A DNA stretch of 64,000 nucleotides from Dastarcus helophoroides (lineage: Eukaryota > Arthropoda > Insecta > Coleoptera > Bothrideridae): contig CM053326.1 in the NCBI GenBank assembly GCA_028583605.1, positions 4,381,693 through 4,445,692 on the forward strand, in the 5' to 3' direction. Position numbers and translations under genes: made by a program. Positions 23,818-37,027 of the stretch are shown here, piece by piece; position 1 is the stretch's first letter; each line of letters opens with the position of its first letter. A model generated the notes under the pieces. It did not search any database. It had not been told where the DNA came from and saw only the letters and a program-made list of their open reading frames with translations.

Positions 23818-24200
23818 GAAAGAATAGGAAATATTCATAAAAGCATGTTGTAGATTTAAGAAAAAAAAATTTCATTACCAGAACGAAACACATTGGGTTT
23901 CATTGCTTCCACCAACACTTTGTGTGTAGTACAGAGTGTAATTAACATAATTAAAATTGTTTATTTTCACTGAAATATCTCTCGTGGATAAGGAAACGTT
24001 TATATTTACTCTGATTCTAGTTCGCTCCATTAAAGATCAAATGGATTCAAATCAGGTTGTGGAGCTGACCACTGCTTCACTTCAACTTCAGTAATGGAAG
24101 AATCTATCCGTTGAACAAGTTAGATTAATAAAAACACTTAAATACATTTGATTATTAATGAGTGCCACAATAATTGTGTGGCTTACTGAGTGCAACTGTA

Positions 24201-25473
24201 ATAGTCCATTCAAAAAGTCCTTAGGATGACACATAGATGGCGTTACTAGAATTTTTCCATACGATTTTTATTTAGTACTAACCTTCAAACGATACGTGTA
24301 TAAATTTGACAGAAGTCTGACCATTGATTCGCGAGTTATACCATTTGTGTAAAACAACTTTTGTTGTTGAAAAAAATGGAAAAAATTTCGAGTTTTGGTA
24401 AAACATTGCTTTTTGATAAAGAATACAGTGGAAACCAAACAATGGCTTGATAAACATTATCCGAACTTTGCTCCATTGAGACAAATGGTAGAGAAGTGGA
24501 TTGCTGAATTGAAACGTGGTCGTACCAGCACAAATGGTCCAGAGCGCAGGGGACGCCCAAATGAAGCTGTTATTCCAGAAAACATCAAAAAAATCCACAA
24601 ATTGATTATGAACGATCGCAAATTGAAGGTGCACGAGCTAGCTGAAATTGTAAAGATATCAGATGGCAGTGTTTTTATCATTTTACACGAACATTTGGGT
24701 ATGCGAAAGCTCGGTGCAAAGTGGGTGCCGCATGAGCTCACAGTCGACCAAAAGCAACAACGAATCGATGCTTCAGAGGCGTGTTTGGCGCTGTTAAATC
24801 GCAATAAAATAGAATTCTATCGTCGATATGTGACAATGGATGAGACATGGCTTCACTATTACACACCAGAATCCAAAAGACAGTCAGCTGAGTGGACAGC
24901 AGTCGACGAACTGAATCCAAAGCGAGCAAAGACGCAACAGTCGGCCGGTAAGGTGATGGCTTCTGTATTTTGGGATGCGAACGGAATAATATTCATCGAC
25001 TATCTTCAAAAAGGAACCACCATCAACAGCGACTATTACTGTGTACTTTTGGATCGATTGAAGGCTGAAATCGCAAAGAAACGGCCACATTTGCAAAAGA
25101 AAAAAGTGTTGCTTCACCAAGACAATACACCGTGTCACAAATCGATGGAAACGATGGCAAAATTTAATGAATTGGGCTTCAAATTGCTTACCCACCCACC
25201 GTATTCTCCAGATTTAGCCCCTAGCGATTTTTTCCTGTTTTCAGATCTCAAGAGAATGCTTGTTCGAAAGAAATTTAGTCCAAATGATGAAGTAATCGCT
25301 GATGCTGAGGCCTATTTTGACGAGAAAGAGACATCGTACTGTAAAAGTGGTATCGAAAAGTTTGAAAATCGCTATACTCGTTGTATCGCCCTCGAAGGCA
25401 ACTATGTTGAATAATAAAATGTTAAAATTTTGTTTTTTCTTACTTATCCTACGGACTTATTGAATGGACCTGG
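24201..25473 (+). mobile_element. Mariner (DD34D) transposon, near full length
   Basis: A 1273-bp element of normal mariner size. TIRs of about 27 bp: the left has TAGTCCATTCAAAAAGTCC from 24202 and the right ends TTATTGAATGGACCTGG at 25473. TA lies at 24199-24200 and 25474-25475. It sits in the Hipk 13.7-kb intron, 140 bp from the exon at 25613-25806, on the opposite strand. A 5'-truncated sibling is at 2950-3662. Confidence 0.93.
24376..25414 (+). pseudogene. Mariner transposase, one N-terminal frameshift
   Basis: An open frame of about 340 codons runs to the stop at 25414. It has the N-terminal helix-turn-helix (KHCFLIKNTVETKQWLDKHY), the linker WVPHELT, and catalytic VTMDETWLHYY, LLHQDNTPCH and YSPDLAPSDF, with 34 residues between second and third Asp (DD34D). 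The likely original ATG at 24376 (MEK) is out of frame: about two bases are missing after the third codon, so the long frame has no ATG until QMVEKW. Otherwise undamaged. Probably inactive unless a non-ATG or internal start is used. Confidence 0.9.
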
Positions 25474-25576
25474 TATGTATAATTAAGTAACCCATTTCTT
25501 ATTACAATTTTTACTCTGACATCTATAAGTGTAATAATCCAGAGATGATAATAATAAAAAAACACTCTTAAGACTA

Positions 25577-27420
<1,844 letters not shown>

Positions 27421-27900
27421 TAGGGATGTAACGAGTGTTAGTTTTCCCAGTCGCGAATGCGAATGCGAATATTCATTTTCCAACATTCACGAATGCGAAT
27501 GTTAACACTTATTTTAAAGGAAAAGTCACAATTTCCAGAATAAATTGAAAAAACCCAATTTCCAACGATATTCTTTTTACAATTTGTATTGTCATTTCAA
27601 TTTTAAAATAATCTCGAAATTTAGGGGAAATATTTTTATCCAAATTTCGTAAAAACATTATTCCCAAAATTTTTATGTTTTTATTAACATTTTAATTCAG
27701 TTTTAGAAAAATAACCGAATTTTCAGAAAAAGTCGGGTCTTAGAATTTCTAGAATATAAGACGTTTAGTCGAAACTTCGAAAATAAAACGAATTTTTAGA
27801 AATAGATTGAAATTTCCGCACACTCAACATCTCGAAAAATATGCCGAAATTTTATGAAATATTTAAAATTTTCAATAACGTCCAATTTTGAGAAAAAAAA
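27421..27900 (+). repeat. Solo arm of the GAATGCGAATG family
   Basis: Shares TAGGGATGTA near its start, GCGAATGCGAATG motifs and a long AT-rich body with the left arm of the fold-back at 36022-37027. The inverted partner arm is not seen here. Confidence 0.6.
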
Positions 27901-28579
27901 GTACAATTTTGAGTATAGTCATAATTTAGAAATGGTCAATAATTATAATGAAAAAATACAGTTTTAAGATAAAGTCTGCATTTTTAGGAAATAAAATATA
28001 ATATAAAACGTCATTTTTTGTAAAAACTTGATTAATATTGAAATTTCGAGAAAAAGACGATTTTCGCATTAAAAATCAAAAGTTTAAAAAATCCAAACTT
28101 TTGAAAAAAAAAATAGCCACATTTTGGGGAATTTCTAGAAAAAACTCGTTTAGTAAAAATTCGAATTTTTCCACAGAAAAACAAATTTTATCAAAATTTC
28201 ACAAAAAGGGCGAATTTTGAAAAAAAATTCAGCAAAATTTTAAGAAAAAGAGTCAACATTTCTCGACTTAATATTTATTTTTTTGATGACTGCCTGTTTG
28301 AAGAACAAGCTTTCTTCTTCCCAGTATGATGTCAAAAAATGTCGACTATTGAGATAAACGTCGAAATTTTGGAAAACTAGTTGAAATTTGAATATTTTGG
28401 AATTTTTTAATACTCAAGATATTTTTACTTTTTTATCAAAGGATGAACCACATTTCAAGGAAAGGCAAAGTTTAATAATAAATAAGCCGAAATTTACAAA
28501 AAGATGGATTAAAAAAATTCAGAAAAAGTTGAATTTTGAGAAATGCCGAAATTTTGAAAAAAAAAACGACGAATTTTCA
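27901..28579 (+). repeat. AT-rich dispersed repeat, A-rich on plus strand
   Basis: Contains the block TATTGAGATAAACGTCGAAATTTT (28351 on) that recurs at about 30793 and 59830 with similar flanks, showing a longer dispersed family within the GTCGAAATTT-type sequence. Not coding. Confidence 0.55.
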
Positions 28580-28835
28580 GATCAAGTCCAAAGAAGGTTT
28601 CACCCCTTTACCACATCGGCAATTAAATGAATGCAGTATCGATTTGAATCTCAATGCAGATGACGTCGATGCATCTTTTGCTAATCTTTTTAGATTAGTG
28701 CGCTTGAAAATGCCAGTTCTGCTGGCGAAATACGTATCGCGTAATTATTCTTTTAATTGCCGATGTGGTAAAGGGGTGAAATCTTCTTTGGACTTAATCA
28801 CAAGCCACAGTGTTTAGTTCAGTGCTTTAGTGAAT
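28580..28835 (+). repeat. Repeat with short inverted ends and conserved ~55-codon frame, copy 1
   Basis: About 55-bp inverted ends (GGTTTCACCCCTTTACCACA near 28597 and its complement near 28761). Between and across them the plus strand reads DASFANLFRLVRLKMPVLL, then FNCRCGKGVK and DLITSH. The copy at 38264-38475 (minus) keeps the same frame. CxCG...H is reminiscent of Cys/His motifs in transposable-element proteins, but I do not recognise the family. Confidence 0.65.
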
Positions 28836-31290
28836 TGTCAGATAAAAATTTAAAATTTTAAGAAAATCGTATTTTGATAAAGGAAGTCTAATTTTAAAAT
28901 ACACTCAAAACTAACGTTTCTCTTACGAATTTAAAAGCGAAATTCGAGAATAACGTCGAAATTTTGGGACAAGTCTGCATTTCAAGTAGTAGCTTAAGTA
29001 GTAGTAGATTAAGTTATTTACTGAAATTTCAAGAAAAAAGTCAACATATTAAAACTTGTAAAAAAATGTTTCAAAGATAAATTTTAAATCTTGAGAAAAA
29101 AGCTGACATGAGTTTCAAGAAAATTCTACTTATTTTCATCAATTTAAATTCTAACCTAATTCTTGACATTTACAAGAAATCTTTTTCCCTAAATTTCCTA
29201 AAGGGATTATTGGCAGAATTTGTATTTTTTAAATTAAATTTCCATTCAATTTTGCAAAGATAAACAAATTTTAATAGTCGAAATTAAGAGGAAAGTCAAA
29301 TTTTAAGCAGAAATTTCCAGCAAAAAACATTAAATTTTTAAATAAAAATCGAAATTTCCGAAGTCAAATAAAAAGTTGAATTTGGACGCGTAACCTTTTG
29401 GAAAAACTGAAAATTCGAAAAAAGTCAAAATTTTCAAATATTTTGAGAAATAAAATCACAATTTTCAAAAATATTTTTCTCCAAATTGTAACTTTTTTTT
29501 TAATATTTACATTTCACTTCATTTACAAGAATCTCGTTCTTGCTATTTCTCAAATAATTTCCGAAACATTTTTACTTTTTTATAAACATTCCGATCTAAT
29601 ATGCAAAAAAAACGAATTTGGGAAAGCCAAAATTTCAGTGACAAATCAATTTTGAGGAAAAAAAAGGACCTTTCTAGAAACATAAAACGTTGCATTTTGA
29701 CCGCCAAAATTTCGAAAATGAGCAGAAATTTGACATATACAGGTTACAATTTCCGGAAAGTTAAATTTAAGAAACTGTTAAAAAAAACTAACATTAAAGA
29801 AAAAGTCATAATTTGAAAAAAAGAGAACGAGAAGCCCAAAAGCCCATTTCTAGAATAAATTCGAAAAAGATAAGGCAAATTTTAGTAAAAAAAGACTATT
29901 TTGAAATGAAAAAGTCAAAGAGAATTTAAAATGACCAGAAATATTAAATATCGATTTTTGAAATAAATACCACAAGTAAAAGTTCGAAAAAAAAGGTAAA
30001 CTTTGAATAATTCAAAAAACCAGTCAAAATTACTGGAAAATCAGTTCCTAAAAGGTGGAAATTTTCAAAAAAAAACCATAGATAAGAAAAACAATAAATT
30101 TTCAAAATTAGTTCAAATTTCGTGAAAACGATCGAAATGCTGAGAAAAAATTGACATTTTCAAGAGAAGGTCAAATAAAAAAAAAATAGTAATAAAATTC
30201 TGCGAATAATCTCGTAAAAAAAGAGGCGAAGCGAACAAAACCTAAATATAAAAAATACGAATTTTGAAAAAATAGTTGAAATTTCGAAAAATGGATGAGT
30301 TGTGACGACGAAAACCAAATTTCGAGAAAAAATGGAAACTACACATTAAGTCATATTTTAGGAAAATGGTCTTCTGGGGAAAACATAAACATAAAGGATC
30401 AAATTTTAAGCTAAGTTGAAATATCGAAAAAAGAGAGATTTTGAGAAAAATATCGAAATTTCGAGAAAAAGGCGCTATCCGAGGTAAAAAACTGAACTTC
30501 TCAAACCACAAAATAATTTTGAAGTTAAAATAGAAATTTCAAGAAATTTTAAGAAAAATATCGAATTTTCGAGAAAAGTGTAATGTTAGTAAAGATTCTA
30601 AATTTCCCAGAGAGGATCAAATTTTGTCGAAATTTCGAAAAAGGCAAATTTTGAGAAAAAATGTAAAATTTGAAGTTAAAATTAAAAATAAAGTCGAAAA
30701 TTTTCAGCATAATATTTATTTTCTAATGATTGCCTAAGCCAAGAGGGACAAGATCCCCACCCTGCCCCAAAATGATTTCAAAAAATGTCCAATATTGAGA
30801 TAAACGTCGAAATTTTAAGGAACAAATTAGAACTTCCAGAAAGTTGCTTTAAAAAAAACTTTCTGAATGATTGTCTTTTTGGAAAAATTTAAAGCTTCCA
30901 ACAAATATTTTTCTAAATTTCGGGATAAACATTCTCAACATTTTTATTTCTTTATAAAAAGATCGTCCAAATTTCGAGGAAGAGTCAAATTTTAATAAGC
31001 AAATCGAAATGTGCAGAAAAATGAATTTTAAAAAGTTGAAATTTTCAGAAAATCGAAATTTAAGAAATGGCAACATTTCGAAAAATAAAGACGAATTTTG
31101 AAATAAAAATTCGAATTTTTGAGAAATTCAAATTTTGATAAAGGGGATCGAATTTTGGGAATCAATTCAGAATAAAAAAAAACACAAATGTGAAAAAAGA
31201 CAAATTTTAAGAAAAAAGTCGAAAATTCTAAAAAATGTCGACATTGCAAGGGAAGGGCAAATTTTAAGAAATGCAATAGCACCGTACTCT
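28836..31290 (+). repeat. AT-rich degenerate GTCGAAATTT repeat, A-rich on plus strand
   Basis: Continuous A-rich degenerate repeat. Segments near 30725-31130 are homologous to 28290-28560 and to 59770-59900. No exon or intact gene. Confidence 0.55.
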
Positions 31291-32181
31291 TTTTTTTTGC
31301 GGAACTAGTCCCGCATATTCTGCAGAAATCTCACCCATTTCTTAATATTTCAAATTCGATTTTAAAGTTGATAAGGAGACCTCTTTTTTTGAAATTTATC
31401 ATTTCCACATTTTCTATTTTTTGAAAGGCTGTATTTTTGGGTTTTTCCTAAAGATTTTGATTTTTCCAAAATTTCAGCTTTAAACTCAAAAGGAAATCTC
31501 GTCTAGAAGATTTAGGTTGTCCCTGAAATTTCGATTTTAAATGTATTGTTAAAGTGAATACTAAGTTATACATAATCATTGGTTTTTTTAAATTTCAAGT
31601 TTGAACTTCCATTTTTCACTTTTTTTTTGAGAATTTCTATTGTCAGTTTTTCTAAATTTCGTCTTTTAATACGAAACTTTGAACTTCTCCTTTAAAGTTA
31701 CCAGTTTGTGCCTCCAATAATTAGCTTTTTCCATTTAAAACTCGGCATTTAAATTTTTTGAAAATTTTTATTTTCTTCTCTTAACTGAATTTAATTTTGA
31801 AAATTTTCTATAAACTGGACTTTTTTTAAGTTTGGTTTCAATTTCCTCTTAAATTTGTTATCAAAACTCAAATCTTCGATCTCTTACAAATTTTCTTCAT
31901 TTTTCTCAAAGGTCTACTACTAGATACTTTATGTTCATTCTAGACCACAAATGTTATCATGTGGACAAAACTTTAAACGACGATCAGCGCTTTAAACAGA
32001 AAATAAACAAATTAAACAAGACTTCATTCTCTCAGCATTCATCTAGTCATCGTTAACTTTTCGTAATTGATCGTTTAAAGATAAATTAGATCAACTAAAT
32101 TTTGCAAAACTTTAAAAGATATTTTCTCAAAATTGCAACTACAGGGATAAATGATAACGAAGGCTTCCGCGGCCAGAGTCA
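31291..32181 (-). repeat. AT-rich degenerate repeat, T-rich on plus strand
   Basis: Polarity flips here to TTTCGACTTTTT style. The stretch 31920-32180 is less repetitive. No gene is seen. Confidence 0.45.
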
Positions 32182-32593
32182 GTACAGGATATACTTCTTC
32201 AGGGATTGGACCGTGTTAAAGAACAACTAAAAGTGTTCGACGTTTCGCCCACCATCGTAGGGGGCTTCTTCAGGAACAAAGAAAAGAAACAATAAATGAA
32301 AAGTAAAATATAAGGGAATATGCAAAAATGAAAATGTAAATTTTAAAACATCAGAGCACGGTAACTCAGTATGTCGACCATACCAGAAGCGAAACTCTTC
32401 TGAATTGTAAATTGGTACAAAGGACAAGAAAGTTTAGACAGAAGAGCACGGTAACTCAGTATATACCAGAGGCGAAACTCTTCTGTTTCTTTTCTTTGTT
32501 CCTGAAGAAGCCCCCTACGATGGTGGGTGAAACGTCGAACACTTTTAGTAGTTCTTTGACACGGTCCAATCCCGGAAGAAGTATATCCTGTAC
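32182..32593. mobile_element. Fold-back element with 109-bp arms and internal direct repeat
   Basis: Inverted arms 32182-32290 and 32485-32593 share GTACAGGATATACTTCTTC, GTGTTCGACGTTTCG and GGGGGCTTCTTCAGGAACAA. The centre has a direct repeat (AGAGCACGGTAACTCAGTAT at 32353 and 32443) followed each time by ACCAGA-GCGAAACTCTTCTG. Each arm holds a hammerhead-like motif (32239-32273 minus, 32502-32536 plus): CTGAAGA, an extra A, a GC-rich hairpin, GAAACGTC. Confidence 0.75.
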
Positions 32594-34150
32594 TTCAATT
32601 GTTTATCAAAAACGTTGGCTTTTTTCAATATTCCGAAAGATTTTTCTGAAAATTGGGAGCCAAAGCTCTCAATTTTATCCTTATTTGAAGATGTTTCTTT
32701 CAAAAAAGCTGACGATTAATTTCTTTTAACTACATTTGCAATTCAAATGGAAAATTTAGGTTTTTCCTTGAGGTTTTTATTTCGTCACTTCAACTTTAAT
32801 TTCAGCGTTAATTTTTTAAAGATTTTCGATAAATTGAGAATTTTTCTCTACCACTTTCACTCAAAATTATAAAATCCAACTTTTTTGAAAAATGTAACTT
32901 TCTCAAAAAAAAGTTTGGCTTAATGGTGTTATTTTATCTAAAATTTGGAATTTTAGGTTTAAACTTTAACCTAAGAAGTCACTTTTTTTTCAATTTATAG
33001 TTTAAATTAGAAATTTTGAAAAATTCTATTTTTTCAAGTTTTCAATTTTACTTCAAAATTTGGTGATTTTTTTTTAGAAAATTTCCTTATCTAAATTTGG
33101 ACTTTTTGAGATTTTCGACTTCCAAAATTTGGAACTTTTTTTTTAATTTATGTCTTTTAACAACATTTTTTTTCTAATTTTTGCTTTTAAAAATGTAGAT
33201 TTTATTTTCTAAAATTTCGATGTTTTTCCAAATTTAAACTTCGAAAATTCTTTTTTAAAATTTAATTTTTCTTTAAATTTCGTCTTTTCCAAAAATTTCT
33301 ACCTTTTTTGAAAACACTGGATTTTTTTTAATTTTTTAAAAATTTCGACTTTCTTCGAATATTTCTAGTTGTTTAAATCGCGCCATTTTCTTAAAATGTC
33401 GACTTTTTTTGACATTTTGAACTATTTTGCAAAATTTCGAATTTATTCGACACTTTCGCCGCTTTTTAAAATTTTCGTTTTTTTTTAAATTCCGATCTTT
33501 TTAAAAATATTCAAACAAAAACTTTAACTTTTTAAAAAAATAATATTTATTTTCTTTTTAAATTTTAATTACCTAAAATTTTATATTTGTCAACATTTTT
33601 ACTTTTTCACTTTTTATGAAAGTTTAGAATTTTTTGATAATTTTCAGTTTCCTTCAATATTTAGGCTCTTCGAAAATTTCGGCTTTTTTAAAAATGTAAC
33701 TAAAAATGCTTCATGTTTTTTAATCTTTATATTTTTTTAAATTTTAACTATTTTCGAAATTCAAATTATTTTTCAAAATTTCAACTTTTGTAAACGTTTT
33801 TTTTTTTGACATTTTCTTCATTTTATCAAAATCCTTGAATTTTTTGAAAAGGTCAACTTTTTGCAGGATCTTTTCAAAATGCTGAAATTATTTTTCAAAA
33901 GTTTGATTGATACCTATTGAATCCTAATTTTCTGTCAAAATTTAGAAATGTTTCGAAATTTTGTCGTTTTTCCAAATTTTAACCTTTCAAATTTTCACTT
34001 TCATTAAAATTTCGCCTTTATCTAAATATATAGATTTTTTTTAATCGACTCTTGAAATTTCGGATTATTTTGCAAGCATTTGTTGCATTTTAAAATTTTT
34101 GATTTATTTCGAAAATTTGAACTTTCTTCACCAAGATGAAATAGAATTTA
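32594..34150 (-). repeat. Dispersed AT-rich element L, T-rich on plus strand
   Basis: Degenerate repeat. The part 33950-34150 is homologous, inverted, to about 41100-41240 (shared AAGAGTCGATTAAA and AGATAAAGGCGA), and continues on the far side of the insertion at 34150-34490. Confidence 0.55.
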
Positions 34151-34490
34151 GAATAGAATTGTATAATTTAGTAAATAAAAAAAGTTTCTAGAAGGATCTG
34201 ATAAGGGGAAAGCGGCCGCGATAACGAAACAAATGGCAGATAAGAGTTCCAGAAATTTCGGGAACGATAAGCCTTATCTGCCGAAAAGTTCTAGAAGCCG
34301 GGGGCCAAAACTATAAAAGGCGGTCAACTTTCCCTCGAGTCCGTTAGTTAGAGTCAGTGTAATTAGTGAGTTAGTAGAAGTTAATAATAAGTAAGTTAAC
34401 TGTTCAATTGTGGTGATCCAAGTTAAGTTTGGTAATAAAATGGTGTAATTCACACGTGGCAATCAATTTGAACCGATAAGCCCGTAACAA
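34150..34490 (+). mobile_element. LTR-like insertion (probable solo LTR) with heat-shock elements
   Basis: A GC-richer segment inside element L, absent from the related copy near 40970-41100. It has the order of an LTR: regulatory region with heat-shock elements, TATAAAA at 34312, AATAAA at 34434, and a terminus GCCCGTAACA at about 34489. The left boundary is uncertain because no TGTTA start or target duplication was found. There are no protein-coding parts. Confidence 0.55.
34186..34360 (+). promoter_or_regulatory. Heat-shock-element promoter: 4-unit HSE, TATA box
   Basis: 34247-34264 reads TTCcaGAAatTTCggGAA, a perfect four-pentamer heat-shock factor site. Further two-unit sites TTCtaGAA are at 34186-34193 and 34289-34296. 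A 10-bp inverted repeat (GGCAGATAAG at 34235, complement at 34273) flanks the main site. TATAAAA lies at 34312-34318 and an initiator-like TCAGTG at 34354. The HSE rule is established; use by HSF here is inferred. Confidence 0.7.
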
Positions 34491-36021
34491 TATTTTTAAT
34501 ATTTTGGATTTTTTTGAAAATCCCAACTTCTTTTTTAATTAAATTTCTTTTTAATATTTGTGATTTTTTAATTTTTTTCGTCCTTAGCTAACAAAAATTT
34601 CGAAACTTTTGGTAATTTTGACTTTATTCAAAATTTGGGCTTTTCGAAAATTTCGGTTTTTAAGAGATTTTACTGAAAATTCTTCATTTTTTTTAATCTT
34701 GACATTTTTTCATAATTTGGAATATTTTTTAAATTTCAGACTATTTTTTAAAATCTAAACTTCTTTTTCGAAAATTTGGCCACTTTTTAAAATGTTGCTT
34801 TCTTTGGAAGTTTTAACTTTCTAAGAAAGCTTCGAAATTTTTCAAAATTTTGACTTTATTTTGGAAATTTTGACTGTTTGGAGAATTTCCACGTTTTTTG
34901 GATCTATTCTAAAAATTCAACATTTCAACTAAATCTTTTTTTGAAGATTTTGAATTTTTCTAAATGGATATTTATTTACTCTTTTACTTTTTTTCAATAA
35001 AAGTCGAAATTTCAATTCTAAACTTACAATCAAAAAAAGTCCAAATTCTAAAAAAAATATGAAATTTTGACAAATAGTCAAAACTTTTAGTTCGAAAATT
35101 TTAAAAATAATGCAAGATGTTCAAAAAATTCCAAATTTTAGAATCAAAATGTTCAAAAAATGTTACTCCTCCCTCCCCATTTTTTCCTGAAAATTAGTCC
35201 TTTCCTTGATATTTGGACATTTTTTCGAAATTTAAACTTTGTTTTCTCAAAACCCCCTTTTTTTCACAAAATTTATATTTTTCTTTTGAGATTTCGAATT
35301 TATTCTAAAATTCGACTTATTTTATCAAAATTCCACTTTCACAAAATTTCCAATTTTTATCTCAAATTCGTCGTTTTTTTTTTAAATTCATTCCTCGAAA
35401 CTCAACTTTTTCTAAAAATGTTGACTCTTTACAATTCCTCTGTACACATTTCTTTTTTTCGAAGTTTGGTAGATCTTTTGATCAAAATGCAGCGCTTTAA
35501 GAATAATATTTATCTGGAAATTTTGGAAAACATATTTTGAATTTTTGTAAGATAAAAATTGTAAGAAAATTCAAATTCCAACTTGTTTTTCAAAATTTCG
35601 AGGTATCTGACGTTAATAATGGGGCAGGGGAGAGCTTGTTCGTTACTCAGGTAGTCGTTAAAAAAAATTAATATTCAGTTGTGAAATTTCGACTTTTTTT
35701 CTAAAAATTTCCTCAAAAATCGACCTTTTTTGAGTAAAATTTCAAATTTTTGATAAATTTTGATATTTTTCTCCAAGCTTTGATCTTTTTCTCAAAATGT
35801 CGATCTTTTCCTTGAAAGTTTGATTTTTATTTCAAAATCTATTTGGGTTTTCGAAATTTTCGATTTTTATCTCGAAAATCGTCTTTTTCTTGAAATTTCG
35901 ATATTTTTTTAGTTTTCTGAAAGGTTAGGTTTTTTATTTTAAATTTGATTTCTTGAAAATTCCAACTTTTATTTCAAAAATAGTTTTTTCTTATTACAAT
36001 TCGTCTTTTTTTTTCAAAGTC
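34491..36021 (-). repeat. AT-rich degenerate repeat, T-rich on plus strand (element L continued)
   Basis: 34540-34900 is inverted-homologous to 40670-40970 (shared GGAAATTCTCCA and AAGCTTTC-TAGAAAGTT). The remainder is the common degenerate repeat. No gene is seen. Confidence 0.55.
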
Positions 36022-37027
36022 GCTAAGGAGTGGAATAGGGATGTATGGTATGTTGTTTTATTTCTAACATTCGCGAATGCGAATGTTGACTTTTTCACTG
36101 ATACTTAAGAGTTTTATAAGAAAAATCGTTATTTTCAGAATATTTCGAATTGGGAAAAAACCAGTTTCTAAAAATATTTTTCTCACAATTTTCATTTTTA
36201 TTTATATTTAGACACAATGTCGAAATTTACTAGAACTTTTTTGTCTAAATTTCGTAAAAATTTCATTCTCAAAAAGTTTAAGTTTTTATCAAAAATTTTA
36301 ATTTAGTTTTGGAAAATTGAACGACTTTTGAGAAAAAGTCGAATTTTGGATAAGAAGCTCAATTTTAAGCAGAAACCACAAACATGAGACATTTTGTGAA
36401 AACTTTGAGAATAAGACGAATTCTGACGAACGGGTTGTAATTTCTGGACAGTTAAAATTTCAAGAAAAAAACCTTAATTTCTATAAAATATTCAAAATTT
36501 CCATTAGTCCAATTTTGAGAGTATACTCAAAATCCTACTTTTTACTCCCAAAATTGGACTGTATTGGAAATTTTGAAAATGAAGGTATTTTCTTGAAATT
36601 TTAACTGTCCAGAAATTACAACCCGTTCGTCAGAATTCGTCTTATTTTCGAAGTTTCCACAAAATGTCTCATGTTTGTGGAAATTTCTACTTAAAATTGA
36701 GCTTCTTATCCAAAATTCGACTTTTCCTCAAAAGTAGTTCATTTTTCCAAAACTAAATTAAAACTTTGATAAAAATTTATTAATGTTGAGAATAAAATTT
36801 TTATGAAATTTAGAGAAAAAGAGCTCTAGTAAATTTCGACATTATAAATATAAATGAAAATAAAAATTGTAAGAAAAATATTTTTTGAAACTGGTTTTTC
36901 CCCAATTCGAAATATTTTGAAAATGACGACTTTGCTTATAAAACTTTTTAAATGCCTCCGAAAAAACCAACGATGCCAATGTTAGAAATAAAACAACATA
37001 CCTTACATCCCTATTCCACTTCCTAGC
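36022..37027. mobile_element. Fold-back element with ~490-bp arms (GAATGCGAATG family)
   Basis: Ends read GCTAAGGAGTGGAATAGGGA at 36022 and the complement of GCTAGGAAGTGGAATAGGGA ending at 37027. Arms run to about 36519 and from about 36545, sharing ATGAGACATTTTGTG, TAATTTCTGGACAGTTAAAA and GTTGTTTTATTTCTAACATT. No coding sequence. A solo arm is at 27421-27900. Confidence 0.85.
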
